The notes: generated by a model not told the origin, from the letters alone. Positions 51,601 through 63,182 are shown, numbered from the stretch's first letter. The stretch: DNA of 64,000 nucleotides from Bedellia somnulentella (GCA_963576735.1 OY755170.1:21064875-21128874); one strand, 5' to 3'. Program-made: numbers and translations.

Positions 51601-54600
51601 TTCGGAAATCCGTTCTAGTGGTTAATCAAAATGATAGTAAACAAAAACAAAAACCAAACGATAATCTGGAATGTAAGAATATGGTATATGAAATTTCGAT
51701 GAAACAATATTATGGCAAATAAAAAAAAGGCGATTAGTTTTCGGTAAAATAATATTCGGGTTTAAAAGTTTCGGATATACAGTATGTAACCGTTTTTTTT
51801 AATTAACTGAGGTTTCTTCAATCACTGCTCAAGCTTTGTGAAATTTAGCGCAATGATTACTACTTAGAGCACTCCTGAATAGTGAAGCTTTGTTATTTCT
51901 GTGAAAGCGCTCATATGAATGGTATAGTATCTCCGAACATAAGCTAATTTTTACAATGAGTTGAAGTTGAGTTGAGTAAAATGCTATGAAGTAATTATAA
52001 CAACTACAACTACTGGCGCCATCTAGTATGTAATATGTAAATTAGTAATTATTTGGTTTTGGTAACGGGCGCGATGGTTTATTTAATGTGTAATTTCGTT
52101 GTTTCTCTACCTATTTCTATGATTCTTTTTTTATTGAATAGGTAATAATGTTAACTTTTTTAAATTAAGGATGAGTGAGAGTATTATAAACGTAAGAGTA
52201 AACAAATATAATGAGAATGCTCCGAACTGCTAAGCTATCAGGAGTTACACGTGATATTGTGAGTCTACTATTAAAGATAGACGTATGATGTTGCACATTT
52301 GTTTTAGTCAATTTTATAAAAAAAATATTACCGTCACATACGATTTCTATGTAACTTAAACCCTTAACGTGACCCGTCACTTAACGTTACACGTGATGGA
52401 AGCTTTCTTCTTCTTCAAGTGCCTCTTCAATTCTGAAGGTTGGCCGTCAGCTTCTTGAACTCCTCTTTATTAGTAGCCAACCGAAACAGTTGTTCGACGG
52501 AGGTTATGCCGGTCCATTCCCGTATGTTCCGGAGCCATGATTTTCGCCGGCGCCCAGCGCGTCGCCCAGCGTTTCGTTGAAATCAGTCGAGTAGTTTTTG
52601 TTTCCATAAGGAACATACAAACCGACAGACAGACAGACAAAAATTTTACTGATTGCATTTTTGGCATCAGTAGCGATCACTAATCACCCCTTGATAGTTC
52701 TTTTGAAAATATATTTCATGTACAGATTTATTATAAGTATAGATTAAATAACGACGAAAGTGTTTATGCGAGATAATATTGGCCCAAAGGTAACATCAGT
52801 CTGGCAATGACTACGGTAGCTATACAGATTCTCTTTTATTCGTCTCAAAGTAAATTAATTTTTATTGGATTAAACTATTGTTTCCAGCAACTGTGACGGA
52901 GTGGTACTACCTCGGATCGGTCAAGAAATTAAGAATAATGAACAAATTTACTGTCCACATTGTGATTGCAAGTACGAAGTTAGAAACACAGCAGTAATAA
53001 AGGTAATATAGAATTTTATTATGTTAAATATATATTATACTAGCTTCTCGTCGGCTCAGAATAGCACTACCCCATTCTACCTGTGGCTATTCGTAAGAGG
53101 TGACGTAGAGGTTTTTTAAGTTATTTGTGGGCGATGTGGTTAGAGACCCAGCACCAGCAATTATTTATTACTATATTTTTCTTACTCAACTTCCAAACTG
53201 GCTGTGTAGTGTCGGCTTAGAATAGTACAACCCCATTTCTTCCGGTGGGTGTACGTAAAAGGCGACTAACGGTATTGGGGCTCTTAAGGGATTTTTGGGC
53301 GATGCGGTCGGAGACCCATCACCAACATCCTTTATTTTTACCATCTTTTCCCCACTCACATTTCCAAAAGTGGCTGAGGAATTAGAAATTCCATTCAATT
53401 CAAAGCCAGAGCTAAGGAATAAGAAATAACTACTAAATAAGTAAGACTTGTATTATGGGATACGATCTCAACTATATATTTAATATTATATAATACACAT
53501 ATAAATAACACCCAAGACTAAGAAAAAAATGCTCATCACATAAATGTTGCCCTCAGCGGGAATCGAACCCGCAACCTCCGGAAATTACACATTCCAAAAG
53601 TCTGGCTACCCCGTTTAGGGATTTATAGCCGGGATCCTAAGCTCGCAGGTTTAGTCCCCATTAAGGGTAATTATTTATACGATGAAATAAGATATTTTTG
53701 TTGGAAAAAATGTTGTGGTTACCCTCATTATAAAAAGTGGAATTTCTCTCAAACTTAGTATCTTCTTTAAGGGAGCCTCAAAGCTATTAAGCTTCTTAAA
53801 AAAATATGTTCCTATTGCTTTTATTATTAATCATAAGTTCTTTTCCGCGACCATTTTGTGAAGAGACAAAGAACATAATGGTGTAGCGATTTATGAACTC
53901 CGATTTTGCCGAATTAAGTTTGAGAGGATTTTTCTCTAGGCTGGAAATATCCTTAATCTATAACGTAATATTTCATTTATCAATAATCAATATTTCGATA
54001 CTCTTAAACCACTTAGATGTCAAATTAAAATACATGAAATAAAACATTTTTTTACTAACCATCCCATCAGGGTATGGATATCAAGTTGTGATAAATATAT
54101 TTGTCAGAGGAATAAAAAAACGTTTTTTTTATTAATTCAATAAAGGACACTCGTTGATCCTAACACACTTAAGCACTCTTGAATGTCCACTTAAAAGAAG
54201 GGCCAATTAAAAAAAAATGATAGACGTTTCAGAGACGTTTTCTAAAGTGAGATGTTATTTGCTTTACAGGTGGTTGTTATTATGGTAATATGGATGATAG
54301 CCTTGCTGCTAATCTACATGCTTTTTCTGATGTGTTTGTATCCATTGATGCACAAAAGCAAACCAAACCGAAGTGTGGTCATAAATTGTGAAGAAGTAAG
54401 TTAAATTAAATAATTACTTGACTAAAGCAACCAAGATAGCTCAGTGGTTAGAATATGCGCTTAGCATGCAGAGAGGCTCCGGTTCGATCCCGGGTCAAGC
54501 CTACACCAATGTGTCTTTTCTAAAGTTATGTAAGTGGTTAATTTATATTAATTATTATTGAGGGAAACATCGTCAGGAATCCCTACTTGTACGTTGTACT

Positions 54601-56636
54601 CTGTAATTGTACTTAGTCATGTGAAAGTAAATTCGTATCGTAATAGGCCGGCCTCCTTTCACGTGAGTACACTGTCCGTTCAAAACGTAGCTACTCTGAA
54701 TACCAGGTGGCAATGTCACGTAATGTTCAGAAGCATACGTACTTCTGCCAACCCCTTCGGGGATATACGGCGTATTTTTTTTTGGTTTGAGTACTTGACT
54801 TAAGGTTATTATATTTGTGATATAATAAGCTAGTACTCGTATGATATTTAACGTTCATTTTAACTCAGAAAATAGCTCTCGTTAAAATATCACTCCAATT
54901 CAAAATAAATAATAATTATATGTAATAATTAGAATGTCACTTACCCCATTCTACCCACGGGTGTCGTAGGAGGCGACTAAGGGTGTCAGGGTTTTTAAGT
55001 GGTTTCAGCAACGATACTTTATCTATACCATCTTGTCCCCTATCAACTTCCAAATGCGGCTGAACAGTTTCTAGTTCTAAAGCTCTGGCTACCTCATTTT
55101 GGGATCTATGGCCATAAGTATATGTATGTATATTATATTATTTCTCACCTCTAGTCCTCTAGTGTTATTTTATCTCATCGGTAATGTTCTAAATGTTATT
55201 AAATCAAGGGAAAAAAGAACAACGGCGCAATGAATGATTATGGCCTTATTTTTATTTGCTGTTTGTACGATACCTGAGAATAATATAGTTTATGTTACAT
55301 TATTTGACTAAATAAGCTCCTAAGACTCTCACATGTATATTTAGAGTATAAAAAAGATACTCCTTTCTATATCAACTATCTACCAGTGAGGTTCCGTTAA
55401 AATCGGTTCAGCTGTTTTAGAGATTATCCGGAACAAGACGGATAAACGAGTAAAAATAAAATGTGTTGGTGTATGTACCGTATTCATTTATATGAATGTT
55501 TTTGTTTATGAAAACCTCATGTGGGGATTATCTATACTTATAATAAATATGTAGAGAGGTGAATTCTGTGCATGAAATATATTTTCAAAATATCTATCAG
55601 GGGGTGGTTAGGGATCGATACTTTTTGTCTGTATGTCTGTCTGTCAGTTTGTATGTTCTTTATAGAAACAAAAACCACTCGACGAGTTTTAACGAAACTT
55701 GGTACAATTATTCTTCATACTCCTGGGCAGGTTATAGTATACTTTTCAACAGAGTAGTGAAGGTGTATTTTGGGTAATTTTCGGAAAACAGAAGAAGTTA
55801 CTCAATTTTTTAAGCTTCTGTCGCGTGTGAAGCCTTAATGGTTAAAGTTACATAGACATAACGTATGACGGAAATATTTTACATCAAATTGTCTAAAAAA
55901 TAATTCTCAACGGCAAATGTCTATCTTTTATGGTTGACTCACAATAACACGTGTTATTCCTGATAGCTAAGCAGTTCGGAGCATCCTGATTATATTTGTT
56001 TACTCTTACGTTAATAATACTCTCATTTATCTTTAATTTAAAAAGTTAAAATTATTGTCTATTCAATAAAAAAAAATCATAGAAATCGGTAGAGAAATCG
56101 CGCCCGTGACCAAGTCCTTATTAATTTACATATTACATACTAGATGGCGCCAGTAGTTGCATCCTACATCGCGTTATGGTTTCTGTTTTGATTGTTATAA
56201 ATACTTCATAGCGTTTTACTCTCAACAGCTAGCTAAAAATTTGCTTATTTTCGGAGAGACTAAACCGTTCATAAAAGCGCTTTCAAAATCACAAAGTTAC
56301 ACTATTCAAGAGTGCTATAAGTTGCAATGTAATCAAAGCGCTGAATTTCATAAAGCTTGGCAGTGATAGAAGAAACCTCTACATTTTTAAAACTACGCTA
56401 CCCGTGCGAAGCTGGGCCGATCCACTAGTTACTAATAAAAAAAGGAAAGAAAAATTTCGACACCAGCGGGGATCGAAGCGGGGTTTTATTTATCCTTTAT
56501 TTATTAGTATATGAATGTAGTTAAAAGCAGTTTTATTAATAGTTCTATCCGTGATTAAATAACTTTTTATTTTCTTGTCATTGATATGCTATTTTGTTTT
56601 CAGTCGCAGAACCTTTTAAGCGAAATCGAAGATTGA
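45587..56636 (+). CDS. TMEM9 (homologue): TMEM9-like membrane protein gene, five exons, 147 aa
   Basis: TMEM9 proteins are small type I membrane glycoproteins of late endosomes and lysosomes, in vertebrates linked to V-ATPase assembly and chloride/proton antiporter regulation (family knowledge). Exons 45587-45637, 45756-45874, 52888-53002, 54270-54395 and 56604-56636 join in phase. The protein has a signal peptide (1-17, MLVLISSLLSLLIVNAN); a Cys-rich lumenal part with RCRCICPS (C26, C28, C30), an N38-S-T glycosylation site, CNCDG (57-61) and YCPHCDCKYE (78-87); a transmembrane helix at about 96-121; and a short tail ending SQNLLSEIED. Vertebrate proteins are about 35 residues longer, with a basic ending absent here, so an alternative last exon may exist. 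Intron 2 (7 kb) is full of transposons. Confidence 0.92.
45756..45874 (+). CDS. TMEM9 (homologue): TMEM9 exon 2
   Basis: Acceptor CATTTCAG, 39 codons plus two bases, donor GTATGT. Encodes YEDKRCRCICPSVAAILNST, the diagnostic CxCxCP block. Confidence 0.93.
45945..46155 (+). pseudogene. LINE 3' fragment
   Basis: A frame with stops reads NNHWSL.VLPWSPLTGHCTV and ARPSIR, matching the WSRKVLQWRPRTG-like C-terminus of lepidopteran non-LTR elements (from memory), followed by GGAGCCTCTCAAGGAG. Confidence 0.5.
46830..47067 (+). mobile_element. S1 retroposon copy
   Basis: TGTAGTGTCGGCTTAGAATA at the left; GTATATGTATGTATG tail at the right. Confidence 0.85.
47140..47430. other. GC- and CpG-rich island in TMEM9 intron 2
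   Basis: Unlike its surroundings it is rich in CpG (GCCGCGGGCGCGGCAC, CGGGCCGCGGTACGCTCGGG). Minus-strand open frames have no recognised homologue. It may be part of an unknown repeat or a regulatory island. Confidence 0.4.
47549..48503 (+). mobile_element. Non-autonomous Helitron-like element, 955 bp
   Basis: TCTATACTTATAATAAAT to GACGATCCACTAG between A (47548) and T (48504). Close sibling of 27155-28112 in opposite orientation. Contains (CTGT)n. Confidence 0.82.
48617..49108. repeat. Tandem pair of CpG-rich 242-bp units with inverted ends
   Basis: ACGATCGAACATGTACGGCG recurs at 48629 and 48871 (242-bp period; the units are almost identical). Each unit is bounded by AGTGCTAA(T/C)AGACGATCGA and its inverse. 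A second internal copy of the right arm (GTACATGTTCGATCGTCTGT) gives each unit three arms. The open frames on both strands here are by-products. Confidence 0.9.
49168..49330 (+). mobile_element. S2 retroposon 3' part
   Basis: TACACTGTCCATGCAAAACG, ACACCAGGTGACAAAGTCAC, CGGCGTGAACGTTTATG and a TTATG tail. Confidence 0.75.
49331..50392. other. Intron sequence, nothing recognised
   Basis: AT-rich part of TMEM9 intron 2. No repeat or exon identified. Confidence 0.4.
50393..50520 (+). mobile_element. S1 retroposon 5' part
   Basis: GCCGTGTAGTGCCGGCTTAG to ACCCAGCACCAACGATAC. A 23-bp segment CGATACTTTATTTGTACAGA... is then duplicated at 35-bp spacing (50511 and 50546). Confidence 0.75.
50573..50709 (+). 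mobile_element. 137-bp MITE, second copy
   Basis: AGGGCAAGCACGAAC to GCTCGTGCTTGCCCT. Same family as 388-514 and 59590-59727. No clear target duplication. Confidence 0.8.
50870..51791. mobile_element. 922-bp TIR element inside the Helitron
   Basis: Left end GGTAACATTTCGAAAATTCG; right end inverted GGTTACATACTGTATATCCG. GTTTTTTTT (9 bp) is on both sides (50861-50869 and 51792-51800), fitting a MULE-like 9-bp duplication, though the poly-T makes the length uncertain. The sibling Helitrons give the empty site. It carries copy 2 of the GC-hairpin/TTAGG module. Confidence 0.7.
51193..51416. repeat. GC-hairpin and TTAGG module, copy 2
   Basis: Reverse orientation to 31241-31452 and clearly homologous throughout. 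It has GCAGGGGGGCAGAGCCCCCC, GGGGGGCGAAAGCCCCC and TTAGGTTAGGTTAGG (51336-51350). Confidence 0.9.
52396..52565 (-). pseudogene. LINE 3' end within the Helitron copy
   Basis: Minus strand: SWLRNIREWTGITSVEQLFR and LATNKEEFKKLTANLQN then stop and a (GAA)n tail, matching the C-terminus of non-LTR retrotransposon ORFs. Confidence 0.65.
52888..53002 (+). CDS. TMEM9 (homologue): TMEM9 exon 3
   Basis: Acceptor TGTTTCCAG, one base plus 38 codons, donor GTAATA. Encodes NCDGVVLPRIGQEIKNNEQI and YCPHCDCKYEVRNTAVIK, the second conserved Cys block. Confidence 0.94.
53043..53395 (+). mobile_element. Two adjacent S1 fragments
   Basis: A diverged copy (53043-53192, TCGTCGGCTCAGAATAGCAC) is followed directly by a less diverged one (53202-53395, TGTGTAGTGTCGGCTTAG). 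Both lack the 3' tail. Confidence 0.7.
53396..53700. repeat. Mosaic of S1 and tRNA-like scraps
   Basis: GCGGGAATCGAACCCGCAAC (minus-strand B box) at 53556-53575 is followed by an S1 3' scrap GTCTGGCTACCCCGTTTAGG at 53599-53618. Confidence 0.55.
54270..54395 (+). CDS. TMEM9 (homologue): TMEM9 exon 4: transmembrane helix
   Basis: Acceptor GCTTTACAG, 42 codons, donor GTAAGT. Encodes VVVIMVIWMIALLLIYMLFL followed by MCLYPLMHKSKP. The hydrophobic stretch and following basic residues fit a type I membrane protein. Confidence 0.93.
54428..54778 (+). mobile_element. S2 retroposon, full-length, tRNA-Ala-like head
   Basis: The head 54431-54503 has TAGCTCAGTGG (A box), GCGCTTAGCATGCAGAGAGG (matching the anticodon arm of tRNA-Ala(AGC)) and GGTTCGATCCCGG (B box). 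The D stem is decayed, so it is a SINE and not a tRNA. The body runs to GGGGATATACGGCG. Confidence 0.8.
54930..55130 (+). mobile_element. S1 retroposon copy
   Basis: AGAATGTCACTTACCCCATT to GTATATGTATGTATA. Contains GGGTGTCGTAGGAGGCGACT. Confidence 0.75.
55531..56428 (+). mobile_element. Non-autonomous Helitron-like element, 898 bp
   Basis: TCTATACTTATAATAAATAT to GCTGGGCCGATCCACTAG between A and T. More diverged than the 27155 and 47549 copies. The frames it yields are not genes. Confidence 0.8.
56440..56510 (-). mobile_element. S3 retroposon scrap
   Basis: GAAAAATTTCGACACCAGCG and GGGATCGAAGC, the inverse of the S3 B-box end. Confidence 0.6.
56604..56636 (+). CDS. TMEM9 (homologue): TMEM9 exon 5 and stop
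   Basis: Acceptor TGTTTTCAG, codons for SQNLLSEIED, TGA at 56634-56636. Confidence 0.75.
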   Translation, partial: SQNLLSEIED

Positions 56637-59600
56637 AGTCATAACTTTCAAAGACGTCGTTTATTGGAATAATCAAAGGCAACGCTTAACTTAATGCTCC
56701 TCTATCCGCCGTCTCTGTTTACGTGTGTTTTTATTAGTATATCAAATAACAAGCAATATTTTTTTGAGAATTTTGATGAGGCTTTTTAATAATTGTATTT
56801 CTATGCATTTTTACAATATTGTGATTTAGTTTCAAGATAAGAATGATAGATGCATTTAATGCATTTTAAGTAATAGAAAAAGAATTTAAAAAAAGTAGTA
56901 GAGAGCTTTAGAAATTGCATATTTTTCTCGTTTTAAAAAATTAAATTATAAGTATTAATCAAAGCATGCATTACGCCTTAAATACTGAAAATAATATCTA
57001 TTGTTTAACTTAGCGTAAGCTATTTATTATTAAGGTACTTTTTTTAAAGTTTGGGTAAGTGATCGACTAGTGATATATATGTTCAGTTACGAAATAGAGT
57101 CTCGATATTTGCAAATATATTTTCAAAGAAGTAACATATTTTATAGAGGGAAGTTAAGAATTCACGGAATTTATCGTGTATGAAATATTGTGTTGTTATA
57201 TTACATGTGATATTTTGGAGTAGAACAATGAAGTGCGTTTTAGTATGAGATGATTTGATGGTAAATATGTATTATAAATCTTTAAACTCTTCATGAATAT
57301 AATGATTTAATTTTATCGGGTCTTTATGATGAATCCATAGAGAACTTATAACTAAATAGAAAAAATTTAAGCTTGTTATATCCGTAAATGATTCAGTGCA
57401 TTTCCACTTACTTAAGCGAAGCAAATGTATGAGGAACAAAAGTTTGAACATTGAATCAACCAATCAGGGTGTTAACTTATTTTGGTAATTTTTTTAGAAA
57501 TTTTGTATTGAACTGCGTTTGGTTTCCGCCCGATTTGTTTAAGTTCTCTATTGATAAATCTGAGTTGATAAACACTTTTCTTACAAAATATAAGTCACAT
57601 CTGTGAAAAGTTTGGGAGAACTCAGATTTTAATATACGTTGATGTTGTACATGAAATAGGGTAAACAATGTGAGCAATTTTGTCTTCTTTAAACAGTCAA
57701 TACATAGAAATATATAGGCCATACTTACTTTTTGCTATACATATATGCAAACTTGCCTATTCATTAATTTTCAAGTGTGACGATTTCACAACACAATCAA
57801 CAAAAATGACATATTCCTGTCCTAATTACAAACTGTTTTGTACACATACTTGTATTTTTTAAAATAATTTGATCGTAAAAATATGAATGCATTTACTTTT
57901 ATTTTTTTTTAACAAGGTTACTTTCTTATCGAAAGTTGTTCTTTGATTCAATACCTACTTTATTCGTGCACGCTGATTTAGATTTAGAGGGTTACATACA
58001 CAGACCATCAGTTGTAAGATTGTATAAATAAAATAAAATGGAGTATATATACTAATCAAAATTTCAAGTCACAATATGTAGCTGGTCCTTCCCTGTCACC
58101 TTTTAACCTACCTTGAAAATATATTAAATGTCTTTGGCTGATTAAAGTGACGATTTTATCAACCGACTTCAAAAAACGAGGTACTCAATTCGATTGTATA
58201 TCTTTATTGCGATTACTCCGATAATAGTCAATCAATTTTTAAAAATGCTTTACTGATTGGTTAGATGTGTTTTCAAGGTGGTTTCATTTAATTTTTTATC
58301 GAGTTTGGTTGTGTGGTTAAAAAAATATTTCAAAATTTGTTAATGCGAATATAGTGTTTACGAATTTTGTATGAATAATTGGGTTTCCGCCAAAGGACGA
58401 AGGCGGTTCTTTTGTTGTTCAAAATTATGTAATTATAATGACTAGTCATTAGTTTTCAAGCAAAAACTTTGTCGATCTTTTTATGAATGTTACTGAGATA
58501 GATTTATACAATTTCGCACACTTATAGTTTATATACAAAAAAATCAAAAGTCAAGGCAAAACATGTTGTTTTTTAATAAATGATGCAGAAAGAGTACATC
58601 AAAGCATGTTTTTAAGTAAACCTAAGTGCTTAAATAAAAAATATATTAATCGAAGTCTGTGATCAAATTGACTATAAAATAGAATAGAATAAAATAATAT
58701 GATCTAACAGTTATAATATTATTATTATTGTTAATCAATAATTATACTTGTCTGTACCAAGGTATTTTCATATCGTCTCCTTACTGGTAAAATGTAGTAA
58801 ATACATATTTTGTTAAACGGACATATAGGGTTTACAAAGTTCAAGTATTTTTTTTACTAACATCTAAATAAGATTTTGCAGAAATTTATTAAATAAATTA
58901 TTGGAAATTTAACGTTCTTATTTGCGGTAGCATATTAGAGGCCATTTTCTTATAAATATTGTGGAAAAAAAATATATTTTTAGCATGGGTGTGCACTTAT
59001 CATATTTGACCTGTAATTGAGAAATGACCTGTAATTAACAGTCCTATCATTTATTGCGTTTTTCCAGTAGAAAGAGCGTCGAAAATTATATATAAATGCA
59101 TTATTACCTATTTTTTTGTAAAAAACGCATTAACTACATTTTACCAGTAAGCAGACGATATTATAGTCAAATAACGGTTATTGACGATATCTAGTTTTCT
59201 TAAATTTGCATATATTATTTCAAAACTATGGGGAAACCTACGACAAGAATATGAAATTTGGCATGTTCATGCATATTAAACTAACAGTAGTAGTTTCGTT
59301 GTCGAGGTAAATCTTTAAAAATACGATATTTTAATAATCACTTTACTTTTTATTAAAATAAGCTCTTCATATATGTGACAATTAATAGTGCGTTGCATAT
59401 ATTATCTCGCTACTATTACTTTGGTCTCAGGTAGATAAGTTGTTTGTCGTTGTAAAATTTGTAGAATTAATAAAACATATCTTTGTTAGTGTTAGATATA
59501 AGATTGTACGTCAAAGACAAATAATGAGGTTCAGAAAATGTCAATAACAAATATTTTACTATTCCTAATTATATCCCAGTGATTCCCGCAGGGCAAGCAC

Positions 59601-61880
59601 GAGCACTATTTTATCGACACGATAACGGTTAGAATGAGATGGCAGTATACGATACTAAGTAAGTGCGTAAGAGATGGCTGCTTTATCCCACGCGATAACT
59701 AGTTTAAACACGGCTCGTGCTTGCCCTTCTGGAATCCGCAATAAGCTAGATAAAAGCTATGTCTATTATAATATATGTATCCCAAATTGAACCTTAAAAT
59801 ATTGTGACCCTTGATAGCCACAAAAGTGTAGTGTTTAAAATTGTTATTTTATTTAACAACATTTAGTACAATAATGCAATTTTTTGGTTGTTATTCGGAA
59901 TAAAAAATGCGTCAGCTGTTTAATTGGTTTCTAAAGTAGCTGCATTAAATAATCTCTGTAACTCTTTTGGGTAGTGGTCTAAGAGTAAATTTTCCCTGTT
60001 ATCGTAAATCTTTATTGCCTGTGAGAGTTTTCCGTTTATAATATTTAAAATAAGAAAATAGTGTATTTTGATATAATGAACAAATACAACCAGATTTTTT
60101 CCCGGCAACTTCATATTGATGGGATTGTATAACATTATTTAATCACACTACACTTCCCTAATCTCAATGTCAATTCAATTTGCCTACCCCTTCTAAATAC
60201 GTTTCAATATATTAATTCCGAATTTCAACCCGAGAGAGAGCCTATGGAGCGCTCTTTGTTTGTCAGGATTTAAAGGGGGCTTAGGGTTAATCCGATGCAA
60301 TCGCAGATGAACACGGTTGGACGGTCCGAGTTTACAATAGGGTTAATTTTCAGCCTAATAATATTTGCGTAGGTGACTGTGGACATTGTACGTGATTGTT
60401 ATTGGATATTGTAATAGTGCATGGTGCAAATTGCATTGTAATAAATATAATATATAAATATTTATTCTAAATCATAAAATGTATTTTTAAAAATTGCCGT
60501 TTTATAATGCATTAGGTCAGGAAAACATATTTTATTGAAATTGTATATTTATAGCTATTTTTGTAATTAAGTCATATAATGTATTCTCTGAATGTATTCA
60601 CAACGTTATTTTGGCTGATTTGATTTTATGAATGCATCAAGATTTAGAACCTTAGAATCTTCTTGTTAAGTATTTGTTATTAAGACAAATAATATATTTT
60701 CAGTATAATCTTTGCATGATAAGTGATGTTGTAAAATTCAAGAAGTGGGAACTGAAATGTATACTATTATAGTAGGAATTGTTATCCAAAACTATGTATT
60801 GGATTATTTTGCATTGCTTTACGTTTTGTATGAGCATATATTTACTTATGAATGTACCAATACGTGAAAAAATGTAAAACTGTTGCAATTTCCATTATAT
60901 TAAATTCATCAATAAAATTTAATTATTCGTTTACTACTACATGTTCATATATTTAAGTATGAAGTTATATTTGCCCGTTGGTATTTGATATTTGTTAACT
61001 ATCCATACATTAATAGGCGAAACGAAGTCTTAAGGATAATTTTGTCGAAAACTACAAAAGTGCATAAAATCTATAGAAACTGTATTACATACACGACTAT
61101 GTGTTTTACTAACATACATTATACTTTTATTTATTGTTTAAATTTGTGGTCAAATTAAAGTTAAAATATATTGTTATTGTTTGTTTGTCATCATTAATAA
61201 TATTCGCTTATGGCAAGGATATTTGATATTAGCAGTTTAGTGAAATATATGTTTGAATTTCGCATAGATATGTTAGTGGCATTTCGATCACTGAACGACC
61301 TCCAGTAGGTTATTAATCAAAATTTAAGAGATTTTTGAAATATGAAATATAGTTAAATAATCGCTGCTTCTGATAACACGTTTCTTGATGTATTAAGTTA
61401 TTCTCAAGTACAATCTAGTGTTATAATTATTAGTTATACAATGATCATTTCATTTTAATACACGATATTATGTGAGTTTTATACTTAATTTATTTTCCAT
61501 AATAAAGTTGTGATTAACCCTTTATGAAAGTATCTTTGATATAGTTTGAGTGGTTTCGGAGACTACTTATAACAAAGAAACATACAAATAAAAATATTTC
61601 CTCGATATTTTTTTTTACAAACATATACATACATTTATATATACACGCCTCCGTGCTAAGCTATTTCTTAAAAAAATATACTTAAAACATATTGGAGCCA
61701 ATGGAAAAGCCGAAACAAGACAATAATCATTTATATATGTAAGTTAAGGAGTTATTTATTGTGACTTTCAAAGTATATTAAATGTTGTTGTGAAATAAAT
61801 TATTTTAATATTATCACTTTGTTTCATTAAAGTATGATAGAGAAGAAAGGTCACAGACTGGTGAGTGATAGCTACTGCAG
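56637..61880 (+). other. Long AT-rich tract, probably TMEM9 3' UTR then spacer
   Basis: Over 5 kb with only one recognisable repeat (the MITE at 59590), in contrast with the rest of the window. Several AATAAA signals occur. The low repeat load would fit a long 3' UTR, but I cannot place its end. Confidence 0.4.
59590..59727 (+). mobile_element. 138-bp MITE, third copy
   Basis: AGGGCAAGCACGAGC to GCTCGTGCTTGCCCT, nearly identical to 50573-50709. Confidence 0.85.
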
Positions 61881-61889
61881 CCTATGCAA

Positions 61890-62015
61890 AACGTTCATTC
61901 TAGCCCGCAGATGTCCCCACCGAGAGGCTGCAACCCATTTGAATAGTGAATCGAGTCACAGACCACCACACTGGCCTACTACGGGTTGGTAGACTTAACG
62001 ACTACTACCTTGATA
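61890..62015 (-). mobile_element. S5 retroposon copy, 3' part
   Basis: TACTACGGGTTGGTAGACTT and AACGACTACTACC are the inverse of the matching part of 62790-63140. Confidence 0.6.
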
Positions 62016-62789
62016 TTCACCGGGACAGCCAGTTATACATGCCCCTTTGAATCATGGAAGTCATTCTTCCTGAATTATTTTACATGACAATTCGGTATGC
62101 AAAGTTTTTTTTGGTGTTTATTAAATATTTTTATTCGATAGTAAACACGAAAATAAAAGACTAATTTGGATATTTTCCATTTAAAATGAGTAATTGTAAA
62201 GTTATGATTTTTTAAAGATTGTTCAACTTTTGTACTTAATGACGTCATCGATCGATAAAATCACGTAGCGTAATGCAAATAAAGCGAAATGTTTTATAAA
62301 AATGTTGCTGATTGCAAAACATATCATGAATTTATGATGTCAAATGAAATTATTACGATATTATACTAAACATGATATTCGATATTTTATTAATAAACTG
62401 CAAAACCGTATGTCTTTGAAACAACATGAAGGTCAAACACTGTTACAGTTATTTGATAAAATAACAGTCATCTTAGCTTCAATTGATATAATTTCAAGAA
62501 AATATTGTTTATAACCATAATATCTCGAAATGGTTTTGTAATCAGCATCACTTTAGTAAAACTTTGCCTACCGAATTATCTCAAGGCTTATCTAAAGCGT
62601 TTTCGCTATCTCACCTAGCCGATAGCATACTATGTGGAAAATCCCATCCACACTTCCAGAACATTAAAGCAGAGACTGGACGAGCGACTAAATGGCGAAA
62701 CAATTAAAAAAAGTAACAACTAATGGGAAACCCAAATGAAAAGTAAGACTCTTAGACGGCTTTCCCTTTCATACTATTATGCCTAAATT

Positions 62790-63140
62790 CGAAAAATGTT
62801 GGACTGTCTACGTGGTCTCGAAGGTCTCGGGTTCGATCCCTGGGGGGTGGTAACCTTACATATTTAATTTGTAAGATTTAACCCAGTTTGAAGGATATTG
62901 CAGGCTTGAATCACTTGATTATCCGAAAATTAAGATAATTCCGTGCTTCTGAGGGCACGTTAAGCCGTCGGTCCCGGCTACTATTACGTTAGTAGTCGTT
63001 AGTCTACCAACCCGCAATTGGCCAGCGACGTGGACTATGGCGTCCTCTAAATCGTCCTGTACAGGGTAGGCTCGAACCCCTTGGTGGGGACATACCACCC
63101 TTTGATGGGCTGTGAGGAGCAGATCTAAATTTGGCAGCCA
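62790..63140 (+). mobile_element. S5 retroposon copy with tRNA-like B box
   Basis: GTCTCGGGTTCGATCCCTGG at 62825-62844, then CGTGCTTCTGAGGGCACGTT and AAGCCGTCGGTCCCGGCT, a core widespread in Lepidoptera (family knowledge), and CTACCAACCCGCAATTGG. Confidence 0.7.
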
Positions 63141-63182
63141 TGGGGTGCTAAAAAGAAAAAGGGAAAGTAACTCCGTGCATAC

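Larger units (their letters stand above)
50829..52743 (-). mobile_element. Helitron-like copy, interrupted and rearranged
   Basis: The right end (minus-strand start) TCTATACTTATAATAAAT is at 52726-52743 before T; the left end has TAGTGGATCGGCCCAGCTTC. It is split by a 922-bp transposon at 50870-51791, and a segment near 52396-52565 has been replaced by a LINE 3' piece. Confidence 0.75.

Noticed and set aside
54431..54503. Candidate tRNA-Ala gene
   Set aside because: The D stem and acceptor stem do not pair, and the sequence continues into the S2 body.
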